In this document: positions 53,960 through 64,000 of the stretch, one piece after another
How positions within the stretch are numbered: position 1 is the first letter of the stretch
Layout: every line of letters begins with the position of its first letter
Source: Eutrigla gurnardus
Lineage: Eukaryota > Chordata > Actinopteri > Perciformes > Triglidae
Length of the DNA: 64,000 nucleotides
Direction of reading: 5' to 3'
NCBI GenBank assembly: GCA_963514095.1
Contig: OY741264.1
Span: 13,624,366-13,688,365 of the forward strand
Made by a program: the position numbers and the translations under genes
The notes under the pieces: generated by a model
The model's input: the letters and a program-made list of their open reading frames with translations, nothing else
Databases searched by the model: none
Told to the model about the DNA's origin: nothing

Positions 53960-54616
53960 CAGGAGTTTATTTAAGAGAACACTTGCCTGATAGCTTCTAT
54001 CCTCGGCTGCTATGCTACCGCGGCGTAGACGCCACTTACCCAGCCGATGCCGTGACGCGAGTTTCACGCGAGAGTATGAAAAAGTTTTGCTAAATGTTTA
54101 TAAATGCTTGTATTATCAGGTCAACACATTTTTATAAATGCTTGTATTTTTAGGTCAACAAGTGTTGACAAGTGTTGACCTGATAATACAAGCATTTATA
54201 AACATTTAGCAAAACGTTTTCATACTCTCGCGTGTAACTCGCGTCACGGCATCGGCTGGGTAAACACGGAAGTAGCGTCTACACTGCGGTAGCATAGCAG
54301 CCGAGGATAGAAGCTATCAGGCAAGTGTTCTTTTAAATAAACTCCTGGTGTACTTACAAACTTTCAAATGCCTCGTTTTGTGAGTACAGACCCTATGTGT
54401 ACTACTGCAGAAGTTTGGTAACATTCCATGCATTATTAGTGGGGTAATTTACGAGATGTACCCCCTGTACCATAGCGCTAGTACGAAGCCATTCGGCTGA
54501 TAGCGGCTATCTTGACCAATGCTGACCATCGCTATAAATGCTTCCGAGGGGGTGTTTGGCTGGATGTCATGGTGGAAATTACCTAGGGTGCATTTCACTC
54601 CGAACCATCACTTTAA

Positions 54617-55744
54617 CCGGGAACCATACAGCCGTACAGAAGTAGTGCATCACTGTTCTATGGTGAAGACCCACCGGCCAGGAAGTCACTTATCAGGCTG
54701 ACGAGAACGGGCCTCCAGACAAACCATACATTCATTCCATATAAAAAAAAAACTTTACTAAACCCAACAAAACAAAAATGAAGAGAGACTGCAGTGCAAA
54801 ACACAATCTGAGATCTATACAATATACTGTCTATTGTATAGAGCAGACCTGTCACAATAATGCAGTTTCTGTAATTCCATCTAATGTAAGTGTTTTTATG
54901 ACATTTATTTATTTTTATTTATTTATTTGTTTATTTCGGGCATGTCAATTAAATCGTCATCATCACACTTCATCTTTGTTTGTGATTTGATTGACTAAAT
55001 GTTCCTGTTGGAAGAGAAACGTGTTAGTGTTTGGTAGACATAGTGTTATTTTGTTGTTGAAAAAAGTGTTGTTTAGTTTACAACGTGGGATTTTGAGCAT
55101 GAAATTAACCTTTATGACAATTGTGTGTGGTAGGTGTATTGGTGCGTTAAGAGTTTAGGAAAAAATTTTTAAAGTATTGAAAAAATTGTTTTAGCGATCG
55201 TAAAAAACTGTAATGGAAATACAATACTAATCAGTGAAGTAGCACATGAAAACAACAACAAGAATGAATGAAGGAACGAGGTCTGCATAATTAGTCTGTC
55301 CTTATATCGAGACTTTTCACATTCCCACTGTGTTAACATGAAGCTCATTCAGCTGTGCATGGCTATAGTGTGAAAGAGCTCAGATTAGAAATATCAAATT
55401 GAAACAGGAAATGGAAGGTGTCCTTTTCACAGCGACAGCTGGAGTTCTGATGGAGTGAGTCCTCGTGTATCCTGCTGTGTGGCACATTGAGATGAAAATG
55501 AGAGCTCAGTGAGGGGAGCCTGCAAGGCTTTGAGGTGGGAACAGATATCCCATAATGGCACAATGGAGCCTAATAGAGATCTCTTTTTTTTTTCTCTGCC
55601 TCTTAGACCCCTTTCATGCTTGACACAAGCAGCCGCTGATGTGTAAAGCTTAAGTACTCTTAGTTATGCTGTCAATCATGATCAGCTCAATGCAGAGATT
55701 CTCCCCCTCTCAAAGTGAAGACTGCAAACGAGCGAACCCAGTTG
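54617..55744. other. No gene recognised
   Basis: Intergenic DNA with a TTTATTTA-rich tract near 54905-54936. Confidence 0.5.
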
Positions 55745-55860
55745 GGCTGGGTATCGCTATTCGATACCTTTGAGATACCAAACGAAATGCCAGAACCAAA
55801 TACTATAAAAAATCCTCCACTCAAATAAAACCTATAATCCTTTTTGTGCCCATATCTGGA
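55745..55860. mobile_element. hAT end fragment
   Basis: GGGCTGGGTATCGCTATTCG, ATACCTTTGAGATACC resembles a hAT terminus with GATACC subterminal repeats; the other end was not found. Confidence 0.4.
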
Positions 55861-55989
55861 AATAAATAATTATTTGTATGGTTTTGCTCGCAGCCAATCC
55901 CTGCAAGGCCCACTGCTGCAGCAGCTCCAACCCATGCAGCCAGGATTGCCTGCCCACCAACTGCTCTGAACTAAGTGGCAACCTCTGGT

Positions 55990-56480
55990 CCTGAAAAGTG
56001 CCTTAAACTGGCATTCTCTCTGCTGGCCATCAGGGGGCGACTCCTCTCTGATTGTATAGAAGTCTTTGAGAAAAATGTATTATCTCAGTAAACATTGTAA
56101 ACATGAGTTTATGGTCTCAATCTCTTGTTTCAAGTCTTCTTCAATCCAGCATGGTATTCATTTGGTCAATTACTTACTGCTAAGATGACTTTAACACTTA
56201 GCTGTAAAGTTGACCTTGAATTATGAAGCTTAATGCAGCTTCACACCAGAATGCAGATGGATCCAAATCCAGTAAGGTTGCTGCTCGGGGTCCCTTTTTG
56301 CCAGTTGTTTTCTTCAGATCCACTCATCACTCCTCCACAGTCCAAATATGGTAACTTCCTTCACTGGTTGCCAAAAATTCAAGATGCTGATCTTGAGACT
56401 TTAAAACTGTAGTCTACAAACCAATGTGATTGAGACCCTGATCTAATGTTTACAATGAGAGAGGAGTGTGACGGCAACTG
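55990..56480 (-). repeat. Interspersed repeat with AGGGGGCGACTCC end (partner at 22735-23080)
   Basis: CATCAGGGGGCGACTCCTCT, TTAACACTTAGCTGTAAAGT and TTGCCAAAAATTCAAGATG are the reverse complement of the blocks at 22735-23080. It contains an internal partial duplication: GAGACC and AATGTTTACAATGAGAGAGG recur at about 56430-56465. Confidence 0.7.
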
Positions 56481-56489
56481 TATAGAACT

Positions 56490-57125
56490 ATGGACTCACC
56501 TCCACCTCAGCCTTGTTTCCGTGCCCAGCTGGCCAGATGAGGTGAAGGCATCATCTCGATGGGGGAAATCTATTTCAGAAAGCTTTTAGGGCAGGTGTGA
56601 GTCCGAGGTGCTCTGCTCACTGCTATCCAACTGGAAAATGCTCCAGGTTACCCACTGTGTCACTGACACACACACACTCACACACTCAAACACACACACA
56701 GTTTTTTTTTCTCTGTTGAAAAAAAATGAATAAAAGGAGCTCTGGATAATCTATGACTCCTGCAGAAACATCAGCATCACGTCACTGCAGAACACAAAAC
56801 TGTCTCAGCCTCACATCTAAAGAGCTGCACTGTCAATGCAAACCTCTCAGTAGATGCATTATGAATGAGTAAATGTCTGGATTCTATTTGTGGAGCTAAC
56901 AATATTAATGTGTAATACTGTCTCTCTGTACAGCTGGTTGTAGATTGAAACTCCCAACACAAGGGCTCTTCTACTATTAACTGCTTATTGTACAACTAAA
57001 TAACACAATAATATAGATAATAATAATGATTTAATAATTCCAATCGCCCTTGCTGGGACCACACACATCATTGAACTGTACAAATGTTTTAGAAAAGAAG
57101 TATAAGAAATAGAAACACCTGATGA
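56490..57125. other. No gene recognised; CA-rich tract
   Basis: Interrupted CA repeat at about 56664-56700. Nothing else supported. Confidence 0.5.
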
Positions 57126-57129
57126 AGCT

Positions 57130-57480
57130 GTGGTAGTTCCTTTCTCCAGGACCACATTCTGCCATAAGGGAACACAGAATCCATCAGAAAAGCAGCTGCT
57201 GATCCAGTTCTACACCACAGTAATCCAGTCTCTTCTCTGTGTAGTCTGGATCAGCCACCAAACAGGACAGGGCACCCTACAAGGGATCGACAGGACTGCA
57301 GAGAATACCACTGGTGCCAGTCTGCCCTCCGTCCAGGACTAATACACCTCCAGAGTCGCAAGCATCACCGCAGACCATCACATACTGAACACAAACAGTT
57401 AATTTTATCCCCTCTGGGAGGCCCTACAGAACCCTGCATGCCAAAACCACCAGACACAGAACAGTTCAACATTGTACTTA
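57130..57480 (+). pseudogene. Rex1/jockey-type LINE reverse transcriptase C-terminal fragment
   Basis: KQLLIQFYTTVIQSLLCVVW, then GIDRTAENTTGASLPSVQD, stop, YTSRVASITADH, then a frameshifted FYPLWEALQNPACQNH. The order corresponds to the C-terminal region of fish CR1/Rex1-like elements (usual form LLxxFYxxVIxSxLxxxxxxW ... IIGxxLPSIQDLYTSR). Stops and small deletions are present. Confidence 0.72.
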
Positions 57481-57788
57481 AGTACTGTAAATGTAATACG
57501 TTACATTCCACCACTGTGAGCATACATATATTTAATTACTGTTTCCAACTCTATCAATAAATGCGAAAAGCTATAAAGTATTCTGTTTCTACTCACTATA
57601 ATAATAACAATAACTACCAACCACTTATACGGTTAGCATCACAAATTCTAATTACTCAGGAAAGTAAACCACATTTTTTTGGTACACACAATTATTAACA
57701 CAAACTACTCTGAATGTAAATAAGATGCCAGAGTGAATAAAAAAAGCATAAAAATAGAGCTTTCAGCACGTTAAAGTGTAGCTGAAAC

Positions 57789-58131
57789 TATGGGCGTCGC
57801 TAGACACTTTTTACTGGGGCACGTGCCCCAGTATTGATCTGCCGTGCCCCAGTAAAATCTCCCGTTCCAGTTTTAACGAGCTACTATATTTGGCAGTGGA
57901 TTAATTTATATTGATAATAACGGTAAAAGAATGGATTTTCTTTTTCATCCACAATCTCAAACCAACGCAGTTTAACCCAAAATACAAGCTGAGGCGCGCA
58001 CCTTGTGGTCCGGGTCCGGCGCGCACATTACGTCCATGCACGGCAGTGTGCATGTCGTAGCCGGTGCACCACTCTTTTTTGTGATTTTAGTAATAGGGGG
58101 CCTGTGCCCCAGTAGAGCTTCAATGCCCCTG
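57789..58131. mobile_element. Small hAT element with perfect 8-bp duplication (343 bp)
   Basis: GCTGAAAC at 57781-57788 and 58132-58139. Left TATGGGCGTCGCTAGACACT, right GCTTCAATGCCCCTG. ACTGGGGCACGTGCCCCAGT near the left and GGGCCTGTGCCCCAGTAGAG near the right are mirrored subterminal motifs. Non-autonomous. Confidence 0.92.
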
Positions 58132-58391
58132 GCTGAAACATCATTTCCAGAGTCAGCCTACTGTATGGCAACGTATTTACAGAGAAACAGGAGGCAGAAC
58201 ATAATGCTGGGAGGAATTTGATTTGATTGTTGAAATGATTAGCTCATGACCTTCTCTAGCTCTGATTGATTGTCATGGATGTGATGATATTATTGGTTTC
58301 AATAAGAACATATCATATTTTCTTTTTGAGGAATAAAAAATATAGGATTTGGATATAGAAATTACTTGAAAATAAATACCTTTATTATGCA

Positions 58392-58408
58392 GGGGGGGGG
58401 GGGGGGGG
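58392..58408. repeat. 17-bp G run
   Basis: Uninterrupted G tract. Length may be affected by sequencing error. Confidence 0.9.
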
Positions 58409-58419
58409 CATAAATTATT

Positions 58420-60344
58420 TCATAACAATATATCAGTATGACCAATTATGTGATCTAAAAGATCTAAAAAGAAAAATTATGGATTAATTCTGTGATATTC
58501 CTCCTCAGGGTGAGACACTGATGACGGAAACAAAGTATGAAATGATTACTGCTAATGACAACAGCAGCAGTGGATATACTATAATGATAATAATAGAAAT
58601 ATGACTAAGTAAAAATAGTATGAGTTAGTGTCAAGCTGGGCCAGCACAACCACGGTCCGGCTGTACCCAGTGGGTGACTGTGGCTCGGAGGCAGAGAAAG
58701 TCGTCCTCCAATCAGAAGATTGATTCCCGACTGGTGTTGTATTTGGGCTGTCTCCCTTAAAGATGGAGGTGTTGATTAGTGATAAATTAATCAGCTGAGG
58801 CCAGGCTGGATGATAGAGCAATCTTTAATGAAACAAACAACAAGCCTGCATCAGGACCAGCGTGGTACCCCCGGTCTTCCCAATCTCCTACCGAGCATTC
58901 AGTTAGGAAGTCTATGAATGTGTGTGTGAACCCTATATAAATGTAGGTCCATTTACCATTTATCATTATCATTTGTCTCCTGCGAAGAAGTCAAGTTTGT
59001 AACAAGCATTAATGGGACATGAATGATACAGATGAAGAGGTAGAGGAGGAGAGAGGAGCTTGTTGTATCAGAGGAAGTCTCACAGCAATCCAGGCTGATA
59101 GCAGCTTAACTAGGGACTGGTCAAAGGCAAGCATGAGCCAGCCCTAAGTATTATAAGCTATACATGCATAGAAGAGATGTGGACATCTTTATGTGTGCAC
59201 ATGTTAAATGAGCAATCAGTGTTCAGGTACAACTATTTCCTGTACCAGTCATTGTCTCCATCATGTAAATCATCCCTTAAAGAGACCTTTTCTCACCTCA
59301 GGTCTTTCAGGTTTGGTGAAATTAAGGCAAGACACAGACTTCTCATTTAGCCTCTCGGATTTTCAAGGGAAGTAATGTTGAACCCAAAAAGTCTTGACTA
59401 CATCATCAAAAAGGCAGAGTAGGAGCTGCACTGCCCATGCTGCAGGAGAGGAAGTATCTGGTGTTTGTAACCTAATTCTGCAAAAACGTTGCCTTGTTGC
59501 ATTGAATTCACACCAGCCGGGAACAGCTTGTAGGTTCAGGCTCCCTGGGACAAAGCCAGAATATTCCATCTGTGTCGTCTCTCCTCACTCGCCATGGCTA
59601 ACCTTGAGCTGTGGAGAGCAGTTGTCTGGAGGGGAGCAGGGTGAGGACGGAGCAGAGAGGGTGCTCCTCACCTGAATCCACAGTGACAGCTTCTCCCCAT
59701 GGCTGGCTGGCCTTTCTGCTCAGCTGACATGTCTCATCATCTCCTCTACAGTATCAACCTTTGCGCTTGTCGTAATTTTCCTATCTGAATTTCAGCATGG
59801 TGAACCATACGTTGTGGTGGGGATTCTTGCTTTTCATTTTGAAAAACAAGATATTTCATAACTCTACACAATAAGACACTATCCTTTTTTAAAATGGCAT
59901 TTCTGCAACAAAATTATACACACATTTGACCATTAGAAAGACTATTTCGAAGAAGCAACAAAATACTGATGTACTTTATATGAAACACTGCTGTCTTTAG
60001 CTAACTTTATATATTATATCTTTAATTATATTATGTTTAATCATATAATTATATACTATAATATCATCTACAATTATAATTTTTTACATTATAATTGATA
60101 GTATATTTTATCTTACAGACTTGTGAAAGCATGTGCCAGTACAGAACATCTACTTACCTTTCAATTAACAAATAAAGAAGAAGAAGAAAATATGTGCAGC
60201 TTTTGTTTGCTATTGCATAGCAAAAACAAAAAGGTGTTATTACAGGACATGTATCAATACTATATAAATATGTAACTGTAACCTCGCTGAAACAAAAATA
60301 ATGAAATATTGTATTGTAAAGGATGGTGGATGGTTTATTTAGGG
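58420..60344. other. No gene recognised
   Basis: AT-rich intergenic DNA. Frames of 60-93 codons (e.g. 59394-59675) have no recognisable similarity or splice context. Confidence 0.5.
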
Positions 60345-60530
60345 TCTGGCACCATCACCTCGTCCACATCACAAGGAATGTGGTCCCTGGTCCCCTTCTA
60401 TGTCCTATCCCTGCCGATGTTATGACTGCAGAGTCGCTCACCAGCTTCTGCAAGAGACTCAAGACTCACTTGTTCAGAGTTCACCTGGACTCTGCATAGC
60501 CTCCCTCCTTTACCCCCCACCGACCCCAAC
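60345..60530 (+). pseudogene. L2-like LINE, C-terminal end of ORF2
   Basis: VMTAESLTSFCKRLKTHLFR followed by VHLDSA and a stop is the conserved L2-type C-terminus, as on minus at 29215-29370. Upstream residues are degraded (a WNELP-equivalent is only partly visible). 5'-truncated. Confidence 0.75.
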
Positions 60531-61744
60531 ACAATTCCACACTAACTTGTAGTTTGTACATCCTGGCACTTAGATGGCAAACTCGATGCTCGTAGTCCAT
60601 TAACCGACGGGTGACGTCACCATGACTACGTCCACTTCTTATATAGTCTATGATTCAGACACACATGAACCATGTCAGCCATTCCATTATGTCCTCATCA
60701 GTAATTTCTGTCCACTCTGGGGTTGTACATAGAGAATATGGCCGCAGAACTACTGATGTACTCCATTCTATGACAAATGAGTCCATTATATGTGGTGTAA
60801 TCCATCTCACAGAGACTGCTGTCCATTCCAGAGCCATTGTGGGTCATCATAGTTCTCATTAAGCCAGCCATGTGACAGACCAGGACGAAAGTTCGGTTCT
60901 AATGGTCTGAGGAATGGAGCTGTAATGTTTTGATCCTTCCGTTCCGAAAGGAAGGTGTTTTGCATGTTCAGTGTACATTATTGTGGATCATGTTTACTTC
61001 CAGACCAGAATTGATCATATTTCTGTCTCGGTGTTTGTGGTCGATAGAGAGCAACCATGATTATCTCTAATTTGAAAGCCTGCTTATGAATTATGTATGA
61101 TATGGCAATGGGTGCACTTTGTGGAGCAATGTAAAATAATTGAGGTGACCTCCCGGAATCCTTCACCCTCCTGAGTCTTCTGATTAGAGGACACAGAGCT
61201 CCACCACGACCTCAGGCACATCAGAGAAACAAATGGTGATTTGAATGATAGCAACTGAATGTGAATGAATGTTCTCCTGTGCATGCCCAGCTATAATTAT
61301 AGGAGTGCAAAGCTTCTGCAACGGCATGTAATCAGGGCTATTCAGCTGTTATAGTGCCCACACTCCCCTGGAGCCCCGACTACATTTCGACAGGTTGGAG
61401 GAACCCCAGATGAAGGATTAGTAGAGTAATGAAACACTAACTCTCACTTGGACAGACTCAGCAGGGGTCTGATGAGTCCATTTTGGATAGCTGCAGAGCC
61501 CATTAACTGGGCAGCTTGAGATGGATCTGAACTGGCCTCCGGGCCTGTTTTGAGTGACGACAAATCAGCTTATTTCTTCCACATCCCAGTGCAAACCACT
61601 CACAAGACAACACTGTCAACAAAATAACATTTCCACACAACCAAACTGCACTCTCTATTACCTTTTCAGAGAAACATACGGTCACAGTTTTAAATAGTTT
61701 GAAACACAAAAGAAAACCCCAAAATGCTACAAATCTACATAAAT
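60531..61744. other. No gene recognised
   Basis: Intergenic. CATTAACCGACGGGTGACGT (about 60598) looks repeat-like but could not be delimited. Confidence 0.45.
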
Positions 61745-61893
61745 ATGTTTTGGCAACAAAATATTCTGTTTTGTTTGGTTAAAAAAGTACTTGCTTATGT
61801 TAAGACAACAAAAGTACTTGGTTATGTTTAGGCAACAAAAGTGTGTGGATATTTTTAGACAACGAAGTTCTGGTGGTACAACAAAAGTACCTG
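61745..61893. repeat. Degenerate tandem repeat, about 35-bp unit
   Basis: TTAGGCAACAAAAGTACTTG GTTATG-like units occur about four times with substitutions. Confidence 0.75.
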
Positions 61894-61916
61894 TTTAGTC
61901 CAAATGCATGCATGTT

Positions 61917-61990
61917 GGATTAGGTTAACGGATTACTCTAAATTGCCCAGTGACCTGTCCAGGGTTTACCCTCAGGTGATATGCATGGTC
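61917..61990 (+). mobile_element. SINE fragment
   Basis: GGTTAACGGATTACTCTAAA, TTGCCCAGTGACCTGTCCAG, GGTTTACCC is a deleted body fragment of the SINE complete at 27885-28246. Confidence 0.55.
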
Positions 61991-63750
61991 TTCTGAACAC
62001 AAGATCAAACTGCTGAGCCTTTCTCAGACCCCCGTGAAAAGGTTGTCTTTACTGACCTCCAGTGGTTTAGTTTCTCACCCTGCTGCAGGCATGTGGAGGT
62101 GTACTCCACTTCACCATTGCAACCACATCAAACTTCAGAGGTACAACAGATTGGATGGGAAGAAGCCTACGTTTTTAACACTTCTTACATAGGCCTCAGG
62201 TGGGGCATGTGCACATTTGTAACCTTGTGTAAATGTGTGAGAATATACTGTAATGCAGATGCTGCTGATTTATGTACACAATGCAAATAGGTTGGTTTCC
62301 TACATATTTTTGTATGTATGTACATACAGTTTGTGTAGTATGTGTAGATTCCTGTAGCATTTGTGCATGAATATAGAGATATAGTAGTGTATAGTTTGTG
62401 TCCGGTTGTAATATTCGGGCAAATGTCGTACACACACACATACACTATATAAAATGTGTGTTTTTTTTTTCAGATGAGTCAAATGGTTTGGTTGAGCAGG
62501 ATGCATCAAATCATATTTAGGCTACGTGAAAAATAATAAAATTGAGTCGTGTAGATAAACTACTCATTATTTATGTTTCATCTAAGCCCCTGTCATTTGA
62601 CTTCATGCCTATATTTACAGTCTGTCACAGATTTTCTCGTTCCCCACCCACAATTGAGCCATGCTTCTGAGCATAGTCATCTTTACTGAACGTATGAACA
62701 GCCTTCTGCTGAGCTGATGGCACCATGAACACATTGTATGGGCATCTGCATATGGTCGAATGTGTGTTCTGTCCTTGAGGCTTAGCACATATTCCCAGCA
62801 GCCTCTTCTGTATGTGCAGAGTATTCCACAAAACAACACACTCACAGGCTCTCAACATCAGGTATCATTATATTCTCATTTCAAAGTATAATCTGTAGAA
62901 TAATGTTGCAATATGCAACTTCTTTCATGGGCACTGACAAAAAGTGATAGTGTAGGATGTGGACATTGACCACATTCACTCACAAACAAAGAAATAAATA
63001 CACCAAGAAATAAAATGTGTACAGCTTTATATCACCTTGCCTACTTTAAATAACAGTAATGCAATTTAATACAAGAACCCTGGAGTATGCATTGACAGGA
63101 GGTGTTCCTGCAGCTCTAACTGGAGAGTGAGACAGTGTTTCTGGGATGACAGCACTGTTCTATTATCTAGTTGAACAGCAGATCCAGCTGTCAATTAAAC
63201 ATGCACTCCGCCACTCTGAATAATGCTCAGAAAGCGGCGTGGCGCTGTATCTGTCGTTGATTCTGGTGGTAGGCTACTGGAATTGGGTATCTGCCACTGC
63301 ACCGGGAAATCCCCCACTCATTTTGTCCGGGTGGGGCAGACACCTGCGCTGGTGGAACGGTCACACTTTTTAATGATCTCAGGGAGCTCTTCAGGATTGG
63401 GTGTCAGGAGTCTCTGTCAGAGTCATATGTTCTAAGTTACATTAGTGATGCTCAGATATTCAAATACACTTAATTATTTAGAAAAAATCCATCATGATTC
63501 AACATCGGATGCCTTTGAAATTGTTGCCCCTTTACGGTCTGCAAAGATGAGACATACCGTATTTGTCGTCTAGTTAATTTGCCAGTTCATGTACAGTCTG
63601 ACACATACCAAATGTCAACTATTGTCGAGGGAGAAATATTTCAAAGCTGTAAGATATTTAGTATCAGATGAAAGAGCTGTAGGAATCTTGTATTGCACTG
63701 CTGGAGATAATTTGGGCTGCTATTGCATTGGTGGTTCAGTGAAACAAATT
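61991..63750. other. No gene recognised
   Basis: Intergenic. Short CA tract at about 62431-62442. The frames at 62185-62509 and 62615-62858 are overlapping chance frames. Confidence 0.5.
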
Positions 63751-63752
63751 TC

Positions 63753-63800
63753 ATCCATCCATCCATTGTCTACCGCTTATCCTGTATTCAGGGTCGAAGT
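63753..63800 (-). mobile_element. SINE 3' tail fragment
   Basis: CATCCATCCATCCATTGTCT, ACCGCTTATCCTGTATTCAG GGTCG is the 3' end of the SINE family at 27885-28246, in the same orientation; 5'-truncated to about 45 bp. Confidence 0.7.
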
Positions 63801-64000
63801 TAAAGTCGGTTCAATTGTTTGAAATAATTTACTGTCAATCAGTAAATTGTCCAGGACATGCTATTTTTGTGGGTGTTTGGTCTTTTGATGTTTCACTGTA
63901 TATGAAGTATTTCATTAATTAAAAAATATTCACTTAATCCACTCTGAATCAGCAGGTTATGCATTATACATTTACATGTATCTTGGTTCCCTTGTTAATT
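63801..64000. other. No gene recognised
   Basis: AT-rich end of the window. Confidence 0.5.

Larger units (their letters stand above)
49778..54612. mobile_element. Long foldback DNA element with TTAA target duplications, disrupted by two insertions
   Basis: Flanked by TTAA at 49774-49777 and 54613-54616, with termini AGTGATGGTT and AACCATCACT. The left arm (49778-49904 continuing at 53960 to about 54125) is the reverse complement of the right arm (about 54168-54612), including blocks around TTCTGCAGTAGTAC, ACAAAACGAGGC and GCATCGGCTGGGTAA. The arms meet near 54126-54167 around a TGTTGAC repeat. The left arm lacks about 145 bp present in the right (around 54418-54560). A Harbinger element and a MITE sit in the left arm. 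No transposase of its own. TTAA use suggests the piggyBac or Kolobok superfamilies; which one is open. Confidence 0.82.

Noticed and set aside
58392..58408. G run as a G-quadruplex regulator
   Set aside because: A single homopolymer of uncertain length with no gene nearby; more simply a simple repeat or sequencing artefact.

Overview
The window is vertebrate nuclear DNA, almost certainly from a teleost fish, probably a percomorph-type genome. It is AT-rich, intron-containing and full of dinucleotide microsatellites. Its interspersed repeats are ones I recognise from fish: Rex3-like, Rex6-like, L2-like and I-like LINEs, a tRNA-derived SINE with a GGAT tail, Ty3/gypsy LTRs, and many hAT and PIF/Harbinger DNA transposons. 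Nothing bacterial is present (no operons, ribosome binding sites, CRISPR array or IS element). Most open frames longer than 60 codons are chance frames or pieces of transposons.

Only one host protein-coding gene can be supported: uqcrfs1, the Rieske iron-sulfur subunit of respiratory complex III. It lies on the + strand in two exons (43121-43331 and 45975-46585) and encodes an intact 273-residue precursor. A decayed I-type LINE (about 41990-43058) ends in a GAA tail about 60 bp upstream of its start codon. Its 2.6-kb intron carries hAT-like transposon ends. A polyadenylation signal lies at 46984.

Left of uqcrfs1 (1-42 kb) is gene-poor DNA with layered transposons. These include a Ty3/gypsy 3' end split by two DNA transposons (1769-3784), an 81-bp perfect palindrome (4569-4649), a hAT-like composite with internal tandem repeats and a nested MITE (5695-7165), and a frameshifted reverse-transcriptase LINE (11110-13150, minus). 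They also include a Harbinger-like element with a CAG target duplication and two tRNA-like sequences (16015-17358), a hAT element almost touching it (17385-18606), two Rex3-like fragments in opposite orientation, a complete SINE with a 13-bp duplication (27885-28246), and a Rex6-like LINE broken by a hAT transposase fragment (33775-35160).

Right of uqcrfs1 (47-64 kb) the most striking structure is a three-layer nest at 49774-54616. A long foldback element with TTAA target duplications has two different DNA transposons in one arm, back to back in a single CAG target. The first is a two-gene Harbinger element of 3,499 bp (49905-53403) with a Myb/SANT-like gene on + and a four-exon HARBI1-type transposase on minus. 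The second is a 553-bp MITE (53407-53959) whose longer relative is at 1995-2766. Both transposase genes have disabling changes. The rest is L2- and Rex1-like LINE scraps, a small hAT with a perfect 8-bp duplication (57789-58131), microsatellites and unannotated intergenic sequence.

All homology statements come from reading the translations and termini by eye. No database search, alignment or folding program was run.
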